The position numbers were made by a program, and so were the translations under genes. Positions 47,693-57,373 of a DNA stretch of 64,000 nucleotides are shown piece by piece. Position 1 is the first letter of the stretch; the number at the start of each line of letters is the position of its first letter. Source of the stretch: Microbacterium sp. SORGH_AS_0862 (lineage in GTDB: Bacteria; Actinomycetota; Actinomycetes; Actinomycetales; Microbacteriaceae); assembly GCF_030818795.1 (NCBI RefSeq), contig NZ_JAUTAY010000001.1, positions 372,001 to 436,000 on the forward strand. Direction: 5' to 3'. The notes under the pieces were generated by a model, which did not search any database, was not told the origin of the DNA, and saw only the letters and a list, made by a program, of their open reading frames with translations.

Positions 47693-48809
47693 ATGAGCCT
47701 TCCGCCGACCCCCGCGCCCGCGCGCCCGAAGCGCCGGGTGCCGTTCTGGGACAATGCGCGCTTCGCGTCGATCGTCCTGGTCGTGCTCGGGCACGCCACG
47801 CAGCGACTCATCTACGACTCGGATGCGGCCCTCGCGCTCTACCTCGTCGTCTATGCGTTCCACATGCCGGCCTTCGCGGTCATCTCGGGTTACTTCTCGA
47901 AGGCGGGCGTTCCGGGCAAGCGTCAGATGGCCCGCGTCATCACCGACATCCTGCTGCCCTACCTCATCTTCGAGACCCTCTGGACGTTCACCAAGTTCCT
48001 CGTGGAGGGCGCCCGCCAATCCGAACCCGACGCAGCCCTCGTGGACGCTCTGGTTCCTGCTCGCGCTCGGGATGTTCCGCGTCGTCCTGCCCTACCTCGC
48101 CCTCCTGCGCTGGCCGCTGCTGTGGACGTTGCTGGTGTCGATCGGCGTGGGCTATCTGCCGAACATCGACTCCACGCTGTCACTGTCGCGCACGATGGGG
48201 CTGCTGTTCTTCTTCACCCTCGGCTGGTGGCTGCGCGAGCACGACATCGTCGAGCGCTTCTCGCTGCTGGCCCGGCCGTGGTGGAGCCGCGTCGCCGCCG
48301 CGGCGGTGCTGGTGATCGCCGGCGCGGTCGCGTGGATCTTCATCGACGTCTGGCGGGCGATCGATCTGCGCACGTGGCTCTTCTACGAGGACGCCTACTC
48401 CGACCTGGGCGGCGAGCAGTGGTGGGCCGGCGGCATCCGGCTCGCGCTCATGGCGATCGCCCTGGTGCTGACCGCCGCCTTCCTCACTCTCGTTCCGAGG
48501 CGGGCCGCCTGGTGGACGCCGTTCGGGCAGTACACGATGTACGTGTACCTGCTGCACTCCTTCGTGCTCTACCCGTTCCGGGAGTCGGGCGTGCTGCGCG
48601 GACTCGACCCGACCTGGTTCTGGCTGCCGGTGGTCTGCGCCGCATCCGTGCTCATCGCGTTGGGACTCGCGACGGCGCCGGTGCGCCGGGTGTTCCGCCC
48701 CCTCGTCGAGCCGCGGTGGTCGTGGCTGTTCGCCGACCGCACCCTCGCACGCCGCGAGGGGCACCGCAGCGACCCGACCGGCTCGCGCCGCGCTCCCGAG
48801 CGCCGCTGA
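47693..48809 (+). pseudogene. Acyltransferase 3 family membrane protein, apparent frameshift
   Basis: A multi-helix acyltransferase-3 protein (O-acylation of envelope glycans). The N-terminus VPFWDNARFASIVLVVLGHA, with the catalytic His, is the family start. After KFLVEGA the frame changes and resumes as PTQPSWTLWFLLALGMF. Dropping one C from CCC at 48012-48014 gives GAANPNPTQPSWTLWFLLA, the normal family sequence. The downstream frame has eight or more helices and ends at 48809. About 371 residues when repaired. Confidence 0.76.
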
Positions 48810-48815
48810 ACCCGC

Positions 48816-50120
48816 TCAGGCGAAGAGCTCGGCTCCTACGAACGATCCCTCTCGGACACCCCCGGGCACAGCCCAGATGCCCGAGCCGACGTGGCGCAGG
48901 TACTCCGTGAGGAGATCCCGCGCGAGCGCCTTCTGCAGCGTGATGAACTGCTCGGGCGAGCGCTGGTAGGAGAGGAAGAACAGACCCGCCTCCAGCGCGC
49001 CGCGCCCGTCGTTGCCGTCGACGAAGTTGTAGCCGCGACGCAGGATGCGCACGCCGCCGTTGTTGTCGGGGTGGGCCAGGCTGACATGCGAGGCACGGTC
49101 GATGCGGGCGGTGCCGGACGCATCCGTCGCGGAGAAGTCCGGCGCGGTGAACTCGTCCCCTCCCGACAGCGGGGCACCCTCGCGCTTGTCGCGCCCGATC
49201 GTGCGCTCCTGCTCCATGAGCCGAAGCCGGTCCCAGGTCTCGATCGTCTGCCGGATGCGGCGTGCGACCAGATAGCTGCCTCCGGCGAGCCAGGCGGGGC
49301 CCTCATCCCCGACCCACACGTGCTCCGCGAGCGCCGCGGTGTCGGTGGCGAGGATGTTGGCCGTGCCGTCCTTGAAGCCGAACAGGTTGCGAGGCGTGGT
49401 CTGCGCCGCGCTCGTCTTCGACGTGCGGCCGAAGCCGAGCTGCGCCCAGCGGATGCGGGCGCGACCGAACGCGATGCGGCTGAGGTTCCGGATGGCGTGG
49501 ACGGCCACTTGCGGATCGTCGGCACAGGCCTGGATGCACAGGTCGCCGTCGGAGTTCAGCGGGTCGAGGTCGTCGCCGACGAAGCGCGGCAGCACCGTCA
49601 GCAGATCGGGGCGACGATCGGCGATCCCGAAGCGATCGACGCCGTCGCGCTCGAACAGCCCGGGCCCGAATCCGAACGTGATGGTGAGCGAGCTCGCGGG
49701 CAGACCGAGCGCCTCTCCCGTGTCGTCCGGCGGCGCCTGAGGCGAACCGCCCACCGCCCCCGACGCGCTGACATCGAGCCCCTGCGTCATGCGCGAGGCG
49801 GCATACGACCAGTCCTGCAGGAGCGAGACGAGGTCGTCGCGTGTCAGATCGTCGTCGAGATCGAAGGCGGCGAAGTGCAGGTGATCCTGCACTTCAGTGG
49901 TGATCCCCGCCTGATGTTCGCCGAAGAACGCGTGGACGCCGTCGGCGTCAGCGGCGGATGCGGCGCCCGCGACCGTTGTGGCGACCGCGGTGCCGCCGGC
50001 CCCGCCGATGGCGAGGCCGGCGGCACCGGCGCCGAGCAGGCCGAGCAGACCCCGCCGACTGAGCCCGGACGGCACTTCGGCGGGCTCAGCCGGCTGGGCG
50101 GCGGACTGCTGCTCGCTCAC
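48816..50120 (-). CDS. efeB: Deferrochelatase/Dyp-type peroxidase EfeB
   Basis: Tat-exported haem peroxidase that extracts iron or oxidises Fe(II) at the cell surface. 434 residues. Twin-arginine signal SRRGLLGLLGAGAAG (about residues 21-35). Dyp motif GFKDGTANI (GxxDG) near residue 244, proximal His and LRRGYNF in the C-terminal half. Its start overlaps the efeO stop by four bases (GTGA/ATGA coupling), forming efeU-efeO-efeB. Confidence 0.95.
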   Translation of the reverse strand: MSEQQSAAQPAEPAEVPSGLSRRGLLGLLGAGAAGLAIGGAGGTAVATTVAGAASAADADGVHAFFGEHQAGITTEVQDHLHFAAFDLDDDLTRDDLVSLLQDWSYAASRMTQGLDVSASGAVGGSPQAPPDDTGEALGLPASSLTITFGFGPGLFERDGVDRFGIADRRPDLLTVLPRFVGDDLDPLNSDGDLCIQACADDPQVAVHAIRNLSRIAFGRARIRWAQLGFGRTSKTSAAQTTPRNLFGFKDGTANILATDTAALAEHVWVGDEGPAWLAGGSYLVARRIRQTIETWDRLRLMEQERTIGRDKREGAPLSGGDEFTAPDFSATDASGTARIDRASHVSLAHPDNNGGVRILRRGYNFVDGNDGRGALEAGLFFLSYQRSPEQFITLQKALARDLLTEYLRHVGSGIWAVPGGVREGSFVGAELFA

Positions 50121-51346
50121 GAGAGGACGGTCACCGTCAGACGCGACAGCGGCTCTGCGAGCGCGTTGATCAGATCGGTCAGGGTGCGCTTGTCGGCCTC
50201 GGTCAGCGTCGAGTACGCGACGAACGACGTGTCCGCGCTGCCGTACGTGGCCAGCTGAGCCTCGAGATCGGCGTATCCCTTGTCAATGGCGGTCACGAGC
50301 TTCTGCCCGTCCGCGCCCTTGCTCTCGGCGAAGTCGCGGACGAGCGAGTAGGCCATCTTGGAGCCCTCGACGTTGGCGGCGAAGTCGTAGAGGTCGGTGC
50401 CGCTCCACCAGTCCTCTTCGCCGGAGATCTTGCCGTTGGCGACCTCGTCGAGCAGCGCGATGGCACCGTTCGAGATGCCCGCGATGCCCTGCGCGTCCAG
50501 CGCGCTCACGAACTCGTCGGAGTGGACGTAGTCGTTGAGCTGCGCCACATCCGCGACGAGCTGGTCGGCGTGCTCCGTACGCTGCTCGGGCGTGGACGGC
50601 GTCCAGTCCTGCCAGGCAGGGGTCGCGCCATCGGCGTTGAGCGCGTCCTGAGCGGGGACCCAGAGGTCCTTCTCGATGCGGTGGAATCCCGTCCAGTCGA
50701 GACCCTCCGCGACCGCATCCACCTCGCGGTAGTCGATCTTGGGGTCGAGATCGCCCAGGGACTCGGCGACCGGCTCGATGCGCTCGTAATAGGAGCGCAC
50801 CTGCGGGAAGGAGGTGCGGGCGGTCTCGTCGTCGCCGGCGGCGTAGGCGGCGGTGAAGGCGGCGACCGCGGGGACGAGCTGCTCGACCTGGTCCTTCACG
50901 AACGCGGCGTACAGGGAGACCGCCTGCTGCTTCTGCTCCGCGTCGTCACCGGACGCGGCGATCGTCTCGCCGGTGACCGTGAAGCCCGCCCGCCCGACGC
51001 CGTCACCGACCATGCCGGGCTTGCAGAGCGTGAAGTAGTTGCCGGGCTGCGCGACCACCGTCAGGGTGCGCGAGGCGCCCGGAGCGATGTTCTCGACCTC
51101 GCCGACGATACGGAGGCCGTCCTCGGCGAGCAGGTAGAACTCGCTGACCTCCGAGCCCGTGTTCGTGACGTCGAAGGCCAGGGTGCCGCTCGTGGCGGTC
51201 GCCGTGGGCAGATCGCATGCGGAGTCGCTCGCCGTGACGGTGAGGGCGTCGGATGCGGCCACGTCGGCCTTGGCGACGCATCCGGCGAGCGCGAGCGAGG
51301 TGATGACGAGCGCTGCGGCGCCGCCGATCAGACGGGGAGCTGTCAT
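50117..51346 (-). CDS. efeO: Iron-uptake lipoprotein EfeO
   Basis: A 409-residue surface lipoprotein of the EfeUOB iron importer. Lipobox LALAGC (Cys near residue 22), an N-terminal cupredoxin domain (about residues 30-120) and a C-terminal peptidase-M75-like imelysin domain with FHRIEKDLW, an HxxE metal motif. ATG 51346 overlaps the efeU stop by four bases; AAGGAACCCC upstream. Works with EfeB to bind and deliver iron. Confidence 0.95.
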   Translation of the reverse strand: MTAPRLIGGAAALVITSLALAGCVAKADVAASDALTVTASDSACDLPTATATSGTLAFDVTNTGSEVSEFYLLAEDGLRIVGEVENIAPGASRTLTVVAQPGNYFTLCKPGMVGDGVGRAGFTVTGETIAASGDDAEQKQQAVSLYAAFVKDQVEQLVPAVAAFTAAYAAGDDETARTSFPQVRSYYERIEPVAESLGDLDPKIDYREVDAVAEGLDWTGFHRIEKDLWVPAQDALNADGATPAWQDWTPSTPEQRTEHADQLVADVAQLNDYVHSDEFVSALDAQGIAGISNGAIALLDEVANGKISGEEDWWSGTDLYDFAANVEGSKMAYSLVRDFAESKGADGQKLVTAIDKGYADLEAQLATYGSADTSFVAYSTLTEADKRTLTDLINALAEPLSRLTVTVLS

Positions 51347-52269
51347 GGGGTTCCTTGATGTGCGGGAGCGACGGCTTCTTGCGCTCGGTGGGACCGCGGG
51401 TGCGGACGCGCACCGCGGAAGAAGAGGATGCCGACCACGGCGATGTAGACGACCCATGCGATGATCTGCAGCCATGTCATCTGCGGCATGAACCCGACGG
51501 TGGCCTGCAGCAGCACGGCGACGGGTCCCCCGGGGGCGATGGCCGACGACACGTCGAAGGCCCACCCGAACGGGAAGCCGGCGAGCCCCACCCCCACGAC
51601 TCCGGTCACCGCATCGATCGTGGCGGCGTCGGAGAACGGCCCCGGCAGCACCCCCGCCTCCTGAAGGTCGTGCACGCCGTACGCGAGGACGCCGGCGGCC
51701 ACGACGATCAGGAGCGCGCCGGTCCAGGTGAAGAAGACCCGCAGGTCGAGACGGATCATGCCGCGCGAGATGAGCGCGCCGAGCACGACCGCCAGCGCGA
51801 GGCCCAGGACGGCGCCGCCGAGTGCGGCGGGCGCGTTGCCGAAGGACTGCACCATCGACCACAGGAGCAGGGTCGTCTCGAGTCCCTCGCGGGCGACGGA
51901 GATGAAGCCGATGACGACGATTCCCCACAGCGCGCCGGTCGCGAGGGCTCGGTCGATGTCGCCCTCGAGCGCCCGCTTGAGCCCACGGCCGGCCCGCTGC
52001 ATCCAGAAGATCATCCAGGTGACCAGCGCGACGGCGACGAGCGAGAGACCGCCGCCGAGGATCTCCTGGGCCTGGAAGGTCAGCTCGTAGGCGCCGAACG
52101 TGAGGACGGCTCCGACCACGAGCGAGAGGAGAACGGCAAGCCCGACGCCGATCCACAGCCGGGGCAGCACGTCGCGCCGGCCGAGTCGGGAGAGATAGGC
52201 GGCGAGGATGCCGACGACGATGGCGGCCTCGAGGCCTTCACGCAGGCCGATCAGCAGACTCGACAGCAC
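51343..52269 (-). CDS. efeU: Iron permease EfeU
   Basis: A 308-residue Ftr1-type permease with seven helices. Both REGLE motifs for iron passage are present: LREGLEAAI near residue 8 and AREGLETTL near 135. The start is GTG 52269, preceded by AAGGATGCCCG. First gene of the iron operon; a DtxR-like box lies at 52284-52302, just upstream. Confidence 0.95.
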   Translation of the reverse strand: MLSSLLIGLREGLEAAIVVGILAAYLSRLGRRDVLPRLWIGVGLAVLLSLVVGAVLTFGAYELTFQAQEILGGGLSLVAVALVTWMIFWMQRAGRGLKRALEGDIDRALATGALWGIVVIGFISVAREGLETTLLLWSMVQSFGNAPAALGGAVLGLALAVVLGALISRGMIRLDLRVFFTWTGALLIVVAAGVLAYGVHDLQEAGVLPGPFSDAATIDAVTGVVGVGLAGFPFGWAFDVSSAIAPGGPVAVLLQATVGFMPQMTWLQIIAWVVYIAVVGILFFRGARPHPRSHRAQEAVAPAHQGTP

Positions 52270-52283
52270 CGGGCATCCTTCTT

Positions 52284-52302
52284 TCTGGTAAGGCTTACCT
52301 AA
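52284..52302 (-). promoter_or_regulatory. DtxR/IdeR-type iron box before efeU
   Basis: On the minus strand TTAGGTAAGCCTTACCAGA matches the DtxR consensus TTAGGTTAGGCTAACCTAA at 14 of 19 positions and is nearly symmetric. It lies 15 bp from the efeU GTG, so iron-bound repressor would block the promoter or the ribosome site. Confidence 0.78.
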
Positions 52303-52409
52303 GCCCGGAGCGAGATTACTCCTGTTACGACCGGAGGCAAATTCCATGCCGTGCGGTAACGCTCAGCAATATTTCTCCGCCCGGCGACGCCGGGACGTAC
52401 CTTCGGTGC

Positions 52410-53417
52410 ATGAGCACGCCATCCCTTCCCGTCCTCGACTTCTCCCGCCTGTCCGGCGGCCCGGATGCGGCCGCCGCGTTCCGCGACGACTTGCGCCGCG
52501 CGACCCATGAGGTGGGCTTCTTCTACCTCACCGGCACCGGCGTCGACGACCTGGCGCTGCGCCTCGAGAAGGTCGCCCGCGCCTTCTTCGCGCTGCCCGA
52601 CGCCGACAAACTGGCGATCGAGAACGTCAACAGCCCGCACTTCCGCGGGTACACGCGCATCGGCGGCGAGCGCACGCAGGGCCAGGTCGACTGGCGCGAG
52701 CAGATCGACATCGGCCCCGAGCGCGAGGCCGTGACCGACCCCGACGCTCCCGACTTCGACCGCCTCACCGGCCCCAACCTCTGGCCCGAGGCTCTTCCTG
52801 AACTGCGAGAGGTCGTGCAGGAGTGGCACGACCGGCTGAGCGAGGTCGCGATCACGCTGCTGCGCCAGTGGGCGCTGGCGCTGGGCGCGGCGGAGGACTT
52901 CTTCGACCCGTACTTCGCGGACCCGGGCACGCTCATCAAGATCGTCCGCTACCCCGGCAGCCGTGAGCCCGAGCCGCAGCAGGGCGTCGGCGCGCACAAG
53001 GACTCCGGCGTCCTGACGCTCCTCTGGGTCGAGCCGGGCAAGGGCGGGCTGCAGGTCGAGCGCGACGGCGGCTGGGTGGACGCGCCGCCGGTCGACGGTG
53101 CGTTCGTCGTCAACATCGGCGAGCTGCTCGAGTACGCGACCCAGGGGTATCTCATCGCCACCAACCACCGCGTCGTCTCGCCCCGCTACCCCGAGGACCG
53201 CATCTCGGTGCCCTTCTTCTTCAACCCGGCGCTGGATGCCCAGCTGCCCCTCATCCAGCTTCCGCCGGAGCTCGCGGCACGTTCGCGGGGTGTGACCGAG
53301 GACCCCACGAACCCGATCTACGCCCGCTACGGCGAGAACGCGTTGAAGTCGCGGCTGCGCGCGCACCCGGATGTGGCGGCGATCCACCACGCGGACCTCC
53401 TGGCCGCCCGCGCCTGA
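52410..53417 (+). CDS. 2-Oxoglutarate/Fe(II) dioxygenase, isopenicillin-N-synthase-like
   Basis: A 335-residue non-haem Fe(II) oxygenase. Iron ligands HxD in GAHKDSG (His near residue 195) and the distal His in IATNHRVVSP (about 252); R-x-S for 2-oxoglutarate in DRISVPFFF. N-terminal DIOX_N domain with HEVGFFYLTG. Sits across a short spacer from the iron operon, which may or may not be functional. Substrate unknown. Confidence 0.9.
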   Translation: MSTPSLPVLDFSRLSGGPDAAAAFRDDLRRATHEVGFFYLTGTGVDDLALRLEKVARAFFALPDADKLAIENVNSPHFRGYTRIGGERTQGQVDWREQIDIGPEREAVTDPDAPDFDRLTGPNLWPEALPELREVVQEWHDRLSEVAITLLRQWALALGAAEDFFDPYFADPGTLIKIVRYPGSREPEPQQGVGAHKDSGVLTLLWVEPGKGGLQVERDGGWVDAPPVDGAFVVNIGELLEYATQGYLIATNHRVVSPRYPEDRISVPFFFNPALDAQLPLIQLPPELAARSRGVTEDPTNPIYARYGENALKSRLRAHPDVAAIHHADLLAARA

Positions 53418-53474
53418 TCCGCCGTTCGCGGGGTGCCCGCATGCGCCGCATCCGCCCCTCCCCTACCCCTTAGC

Positions 53475-53545
53475 CGCGAGACTGCATCTTTCGCACGAGA
53501 TCACTGTGTTTACCCGTGATCTCGTGCCGGAAGTGCGGTCTCGCG
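53475..53545. repeat. 71-bp imperfect inverted repeat (REP-like hairpin)
   Basis: A 30-base left arm (53475-53504) and right arm (53516-53545) flank an 11-base loop. The outer CGCGAGAC and inner GCACGAGATCAC pair fully; mismatches lie in the middle (six). It does not end a gene directly: the dioxygenase stop is 57 bp away and rpsO has its own terminator. Probably a repeated extragenic element. Unrelated to the 85-bp units. Confidence 0.65.
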
Positions 53546-53592
53546 GTCATCGGGGAGCGAGGTGGGTTCAGGATGCGGCCGGCACACAAAAG

Positions 53593-53625
53593 CGAAGGCC
53601 GCCCCACACCGTGGGGCGGCCTTCG
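53593..53625 (-). terminator. rpsO terminator
   Basis: CGAAGGCCGCCCCAC and its complement form a perfect 15-bp stem with a three-base loop, 30 bp after the rpsO stop. On the minus strand it is followed by CTTTTGTGT, a usable U tract. Confidence 0.9.
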
Positions 53626-53655
53626 AAGAAAGCGATATACGCGATCGCGCTGCGA

Positions 53656-53925
53656 TCAGCGGCGCAGACCGAGACGCTCGATGAGCGAACGGTAGCGGTT
53701 GATGTCGATGTCCTGCAGGTAGCCCAGCAGGCGACGACGCTGACCGACCATGAGGAACAGGCCACGACGCGAGTGGTGGTCGTGCTTGTGCTCCTTGAGG
53801 TGCTCGGTGAGGTCCTTGATGCGCTGCGTCAGCATCGCGACCTGCACCTCGGGGGATCCAGTGTCACCGGGGTGCGTCGCGTACTCTTCGATGATCGCCT
53901 TCTTGACGTCGTTCTCGAGTGCCAT
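53656..53925 (-). CDS. rpsO: 30S ribosomal protein S15
   Basis: Primary 16S-rRNA-binding protein of the small-subunit platform. 89 residues, full length. [20 protein letters not shown] and [18 protein letters not shown] are S15 hallmarks. ATG 53925 follows AAAGGGG. Often beside pnp; here pnp is 17 kb away on the same strand. Confidence 0.98.
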   Translation of the reverse strand: MALENDVKKAIIEEYATHPGDTGSPEVQVAMLTQRIKDLTEHLKEHKHDHHSRRGLFLMVGQRRRLLGYLQDIDINRYRSLIERLGLRR

Positions 53926-54073
53926 AGATGGGATCCCCTTTCTCCTCGTTGCGCGGCGCCCTCCGGCTGATCCGGGGGCTCTCTTTATCCGCGGCCGATC
54001 GAACGGCAACCTCAAAAGTCTACCAGCGTTCGGCGCCGACCCCAACCGCTCCCACCGCGGTACGCTCGCACCC

Positions 54074-54298
54074 GTGCAGTTCACCGTCCGCGTCAAGCCC
54101 GGCAGTCGACGCGGCCCCCTCGTCGAGTCGGATGCGGACGGCTCCCTGACTGTGCACGTGCGTGAGCGGGCGGCCGACGGCGCAGCGAACGCCGGGGTCA
54201 TCGCGGCGCTTGCGGCGCACCTCGGGGTCCGCCGCGCGGACATCACGATCCGCACCGGGCACGCCGCCCGCATCAAGCGCATCGAGGTCGCGGAGTGA
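54074..54298 (+). CDS. DUF167 protein (YggU-like)
   Basis: A 74-residue protein with [11 protein letters not shown] and [19 protein letters not shown], the conserved pattern of DUF167/YggU. Small soluble alpha/beta fold, function unknown. GTG 54074. Its stop overlaps the start of the MFS gene by four bases. Confidence 0.87.
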   Translation: MQFTVRVKPGSRRGPLVESDADGSLTVHVRERAADGAANAGVIAALAAHLGVRRADITIRTGHAARIKRIEVAE

Positions 54299-55590
54299 GT
54301 CGGATGCGGATCGCGCGCCACCTGATCGACGTGCGCCCCCTCACGACCAGCGCGCCGTACGCGCGGATGTGGATCGGGTCCACGCTCGCCGGCCTCGGGG
54401 GTCAGCTGACGATCGTCGCGGTGATGCTGCACGTCTACGCCCTCACCGGCTCCGACTTCGCCGTGGCGATGGTCGCCGTCGCAGGCCTGATCCCCATGGT
54501 GCTGGCGGGTCTGTACGGCGGGATGCTCGCCGACGCGTTCGACCGAAGGGTCGTTGCCCTCGTCGCCGCCTGCATCACCTTCGCCTCGACGGCTCTGCTG
54601 GCTGCTCTCGCGTGGTTCGGCGACGAGACGGTCTGGTGGCTCTACGCGCTCAGCATCGTCAACTCCGCCGCCAACTCCGTCGTGATGGCCACGAAGTCGG
54701 CCATCACGCCGCGCCTGCTGCCGCGGGAGCTGCTGCCCGCGGCAGCCGCCCTGAACGGCGTCACGATCGGGATCATGGTGATGGCCGGGCCCGCACTCGC
54801 CGGGGTGCTCGTGGCGACCGCGGGCTATGCCTGGACGTACTCGATCGACGTGGTGCTGATGACGTCGCTGTTCCTGGGCCTGTGGACCCTGCCGAGGCTT
54901 CGCCCGGAAGGCGAGATCGTGCGGCCGGGGCTCGCGTCGCTTCGTGACGGCTGGGCCTTCCTCCGGCGCGCGCGCAACATCCGGATGCAGTACGTCCTCG
55001 ACATCATCGCGATGACCTTCGGGCAGCCGCTCGCCCTGTTCCCCGGTATCGGCGCCGTGCTGCTGGGAGGAGGCCCGGTCACGACCGGCATCCTCACCGC
55101 CGCAGTGGCGGCGGGCGCCTTCCTGTCGAGCCTGTTCTCGGGCCCCATCGGACGCGTGCGTCGGCACGGCGTGGGGATCGAGCGCGCGATCCAGGTGTAC
55201 GGCGGCGCGATCGCGCTGTTCGGGCTCGTCCTGGTGGCCGCCGCCCTCGGCTGGTTCGATGACGGAGACGTCAACGTCGTCCTGATCGCCGCCGCCTGTG
55301 TCGTCCTGGCCGTCTCCGGGGCTGCCGACAACGTGAGCGCGATCTTCCGCGCGACGATGATGCAGTCCGCTGTGCCCGACACGATGCGCGGCCGATTGCA
55401 GGGGATCTTCATCGTGGTGGTCGCTGGCGGACCACGGGTCGGCGCGCTGTATGCCGGCGGACTCGCGACTCTCACGGCCCTGTGGTTCCCGCCCCTCATC
55501 GGCGGGATCGTGATCATCGCGCTCGTCGGAGTCCTCGTGCGCCTCAGCCCCGGCTTCCGCGCGTACGACGCGCTGAACCCCACTCCCTGA
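54295..55590 (+). CDS. MFS transporter
   Basis: A 431-residue carrier with about twelve helices. The loop 2-3 motif [11 protein letters not shown] (about residues 75-85) is MFS motif A, and the family resembles enterobactin-exporter/EntS-type proteins. GTG 54295 overlaps DUF167 by four bases. Substrate unknown. Confidence 0.88.
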   Translation: MSRMRIARHLIDVRPLTTSAPYARMWIGSTLAGLGGQLTIVAVMLHVYALTGSDFAVAMVAVAGLIPMVLAGLYGGMLADAFDRRVVALVAACITFASTALLAALAWFGDETVWWLYALSIVNSAANSVVMATKSAITPRLLPRELLPAAAALNGVTIGIMVMAGPALAGVLVATAGYAWTYSIDVVLMTSLFLGLWTLPRLRPEGEIVRPGLASLRDGWAFLRRARNIRMQYVLDIIAMTFGQPLALFPGIGAVLLGGGPVTTGILTAAVAAGAFLSSLFSGPIGRVRRHGVGIERAIQVYGGAIALFGLVLVAAALGWFDDGDVNVVLIAAACVVLAVSGAADNVSAIFRATMMQSAVPDTMRGRLQGIFIVVVAGGPRVGALYAGGLATLTALWFPPLIGGIVIIALVGVLVRLSPGFRAYDALNPTP

Positions 55591-55679
55591 GCGGCGGCTC
55601 GCTGCCGTTCTGCGACGGCTTTCGGACACCGCATCCGCAGCCGGGCCGCCACGTCCGCGGCCGTCACTAGAGTCGGTGC

Positions 55680-56603
55680 GTGCTCACCGTCGCCCGCCCG
55701 CTCGCTCCCCCTCGCCAGGCGGTCATCGCCGTGCAGTTCGTGCTCACCGGCATCATCTGGGGCTCGAGCTTCCTGTTCATGAAGGTCGCGCTCGGCGGCC
55801 TCTCCCCCGCCCAAGTCGCATGGTCACGGCTTGTGCTCGGAGCGGTGACGCTGGGGATCTTCGTGGCGGTGCGCCGCGAGACACTGCCCGAGCGACTCGT
55901 GGTGTGGGCGCACATGTTCGTGCTGGCACTCTCGTTCTGCGTCGTGCCGTTCCTGCTGTTCTCATGGGCCCAGCAGCACGTCACCTCGGGCCTTGCGAGC
56001 ATCTACAACGCGACGACCCCGATCATGACGGCTGTGATGGCCTGGGCCGTCTTCCGCGTCGAGAAGCTGCGCCTCATCCAGATCGCGGGGATCCTCATCG
56101 GCATCCTCGGGGTGATGGTCATCATCGCGCCCTGGCAGGGCCTCGCCCCCGATCAGAGCCTCATCGCCCAGTTCGCCATCCTCGGCGCCACGGCCTGCTA
56201 CGGCTTCAGCCTCGCCTACATGCGCCGGTTCACATCCGACAGCGGCATGAGCCCCCTGGTCTTCTCATTCCTGAACATCGGGATCGCGGCGGTGATCATG
56301 CTCGCTCTGACACCGCTGATCGCGCTGACGCCCGTACGGCTGGATGCGGCGATCGTCAGCTGCCTCGTGCTCCTCGGCTGCCTCGGAACCGGCGTCGCCT
56401 ACATCTGGAACCAGAACGTCCTCCGCGCCTGGGGGCCCACGCGCGCTTCGACCGTCACGTACATCACGCCCGTCGTGGGCGTCGTGCTCGGTGCCATCGT
56501 GCTCGGCGAGACGGTCTCGTGGAACGAGCCCGCCGGCGCCCTCGTCGTCTTCTTGGGGATTCTCCTCGCGCAGGACCGGCTGCGGCGCCGAGCCCGGACA
56601 TGA
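55680..56603 (+). CDS. EamA/DMT-family transporter
   Basis: A 307-residue DMT-superfamily carrier with ten helices in two EamA repeats: [20 protein letters not shown] at the start of the first, and a second half beginning near [16 protein letters not shown]. The WGSSF signature is typical. GTG 55680. Exporter of small metabolites by family; substrate unknown. Followed by a palindromic terminator. Confidence 0.9.
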   Translation: MLTVARPLAPPRQAVIAVQFVLTGIIWGSSFLFMKVALGGLSPAQVAWSRLVLGAVTLGIFVAVRRETLPERLVVWAHMFVLALSFCVVPFLLFSWAQQHVTSGLASIYNATTPIMTAVMAWAVFRVEKLRLIQIAGILIGILGVMVIIAPWQGLAPDQSLIAQFAILGATACYGFSLAYMRRFTSDSGMSPLVFSFLNIGIAAVIMLALTPLIALTPVRLDAAIVSCLVLLGCLGTGVAYIWNQNVLRAWGPTRASTVTYITPVVGVVLGAIVLGETVSWNEPAGALVVFLGILLAQDRLRRRART

Positions 56604-56639
56604 CGAAGGGGACGGATGCGGCCGCATCCGTCCCCTTCG
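56604..56639. terminator. 18-bp palindromic terminator
   Basis: CGAAGGGGACGGATGCGG followed at once by its complement, a perfect palindrome containing an inverted GGATGCGG/CCGCATCC pair. Lies between the convergent EamA and yceI genes and overlaps the region just after the EamA stop. Confidence 0.82.
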
Positions 56640-56646
56640 CGTGCGA

Positions 56647-57207
56647 TCAGGCCGCGACCGTGCCCTGCAGGTCGAGCTCGATCGTGACGTCCTTGCCGAC
56701 GAGCACGCCGCCGGTCTCGAGCGCGGCGTTCCAGGTCAGACCGAACTCCTCGCGGTTGATGACCGTCTTGGCCGTGGCGCCGGCCTTGTAGTTGCCCCAC
56801 GGGTCGGTGCCGAAGCCGCCGAACTCGAGCTCGAACGTGACGGGCTTGGTGACGTCCTTGATGGTCAGGTCGCCGTCGACGAGGAAGTCGCCCTTCTCGT
56901 AACGCACACCCGTCGAGACGAAGGTCATCGTGGGGTAGTTCTCGACGTCGAAGAAGTCGGCCGAACGCAGGTGACCGTCACGGCCCTCGTCCTTGGTGTC
57001 GATGGAGGCGACGTCCACCGTGGCCTCGACCTTCGCCTCGAGCGGGTTCTCCGGCGCGATGATCGTGGCGCTCTTCACACCGAAGGTGCCGCGCACCTTC
57101 GAGATCATCATGTGGCGCACCGCGAAGGTGACCTCGCTGTGCGAGGCGTCCAGCGTCCAGGTGCCGGCCTTGTATCCGGGGATCTCGATTGCGTTCGTGT
57201 CGGTCAT
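56647..57207 (-). CDS. YceI-family protein
   Basis: A 186-residue YceI-like protein without signal peptide (starts MTDTNAIEIP). The lipocalin-like fold binds polyprenoids. WTLDASHSEVTFAVRHMMIS and HLRSADFFDVENYPTMTF are the conserved blocks. Cytoplasmic here. ATG 57207 follows TGGAGCG. Promoter region contains TTGACT at about 57245. Confidence 0.92.
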   Translation of the reverse strand: MTDTNAIEIPGYKAGTWTLDASHSEVTFAVRHMMISKVRGTFGVKSATIIAPENPLEAKVEATVDVASIDTKDEGRDGHLRSADFFDVENYPTMTFVSTGVRYEKGDFLVDGDLTIKDVTKPVTFELEFGGFGTDPWGNYKAGATAKTVINREEFGLTWNAALETGGVLVGKDVTIELDLQGTVAA

Positions 57208-57334
57208 GTTCGCTCCAAAACCAGGGCCGCGCGTTTCGCGGCATCGAGTCCAGTCAACCGCATCCCACGGAAACGTATTCCCTTGCATGCAAAATTCTGA
57301 CGAGAGTCTTAAGAACTTCCGGTGGACCGATGAG

Positions 57335-57362
57335 GAAGGGCCCCGGGTGTCCGGGGCCCTTC
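57335..57362 (-). terminator. FKBP-gene terminator
   Basis: GAAGGGCCCCGG - GTGT - CCGGGGCCCTTC, a 12-bp perfect stem just after the FKBP stop (57374). Confidence 0.75.
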
Positions 57363-57373
57363 GCGAGGTCGTG

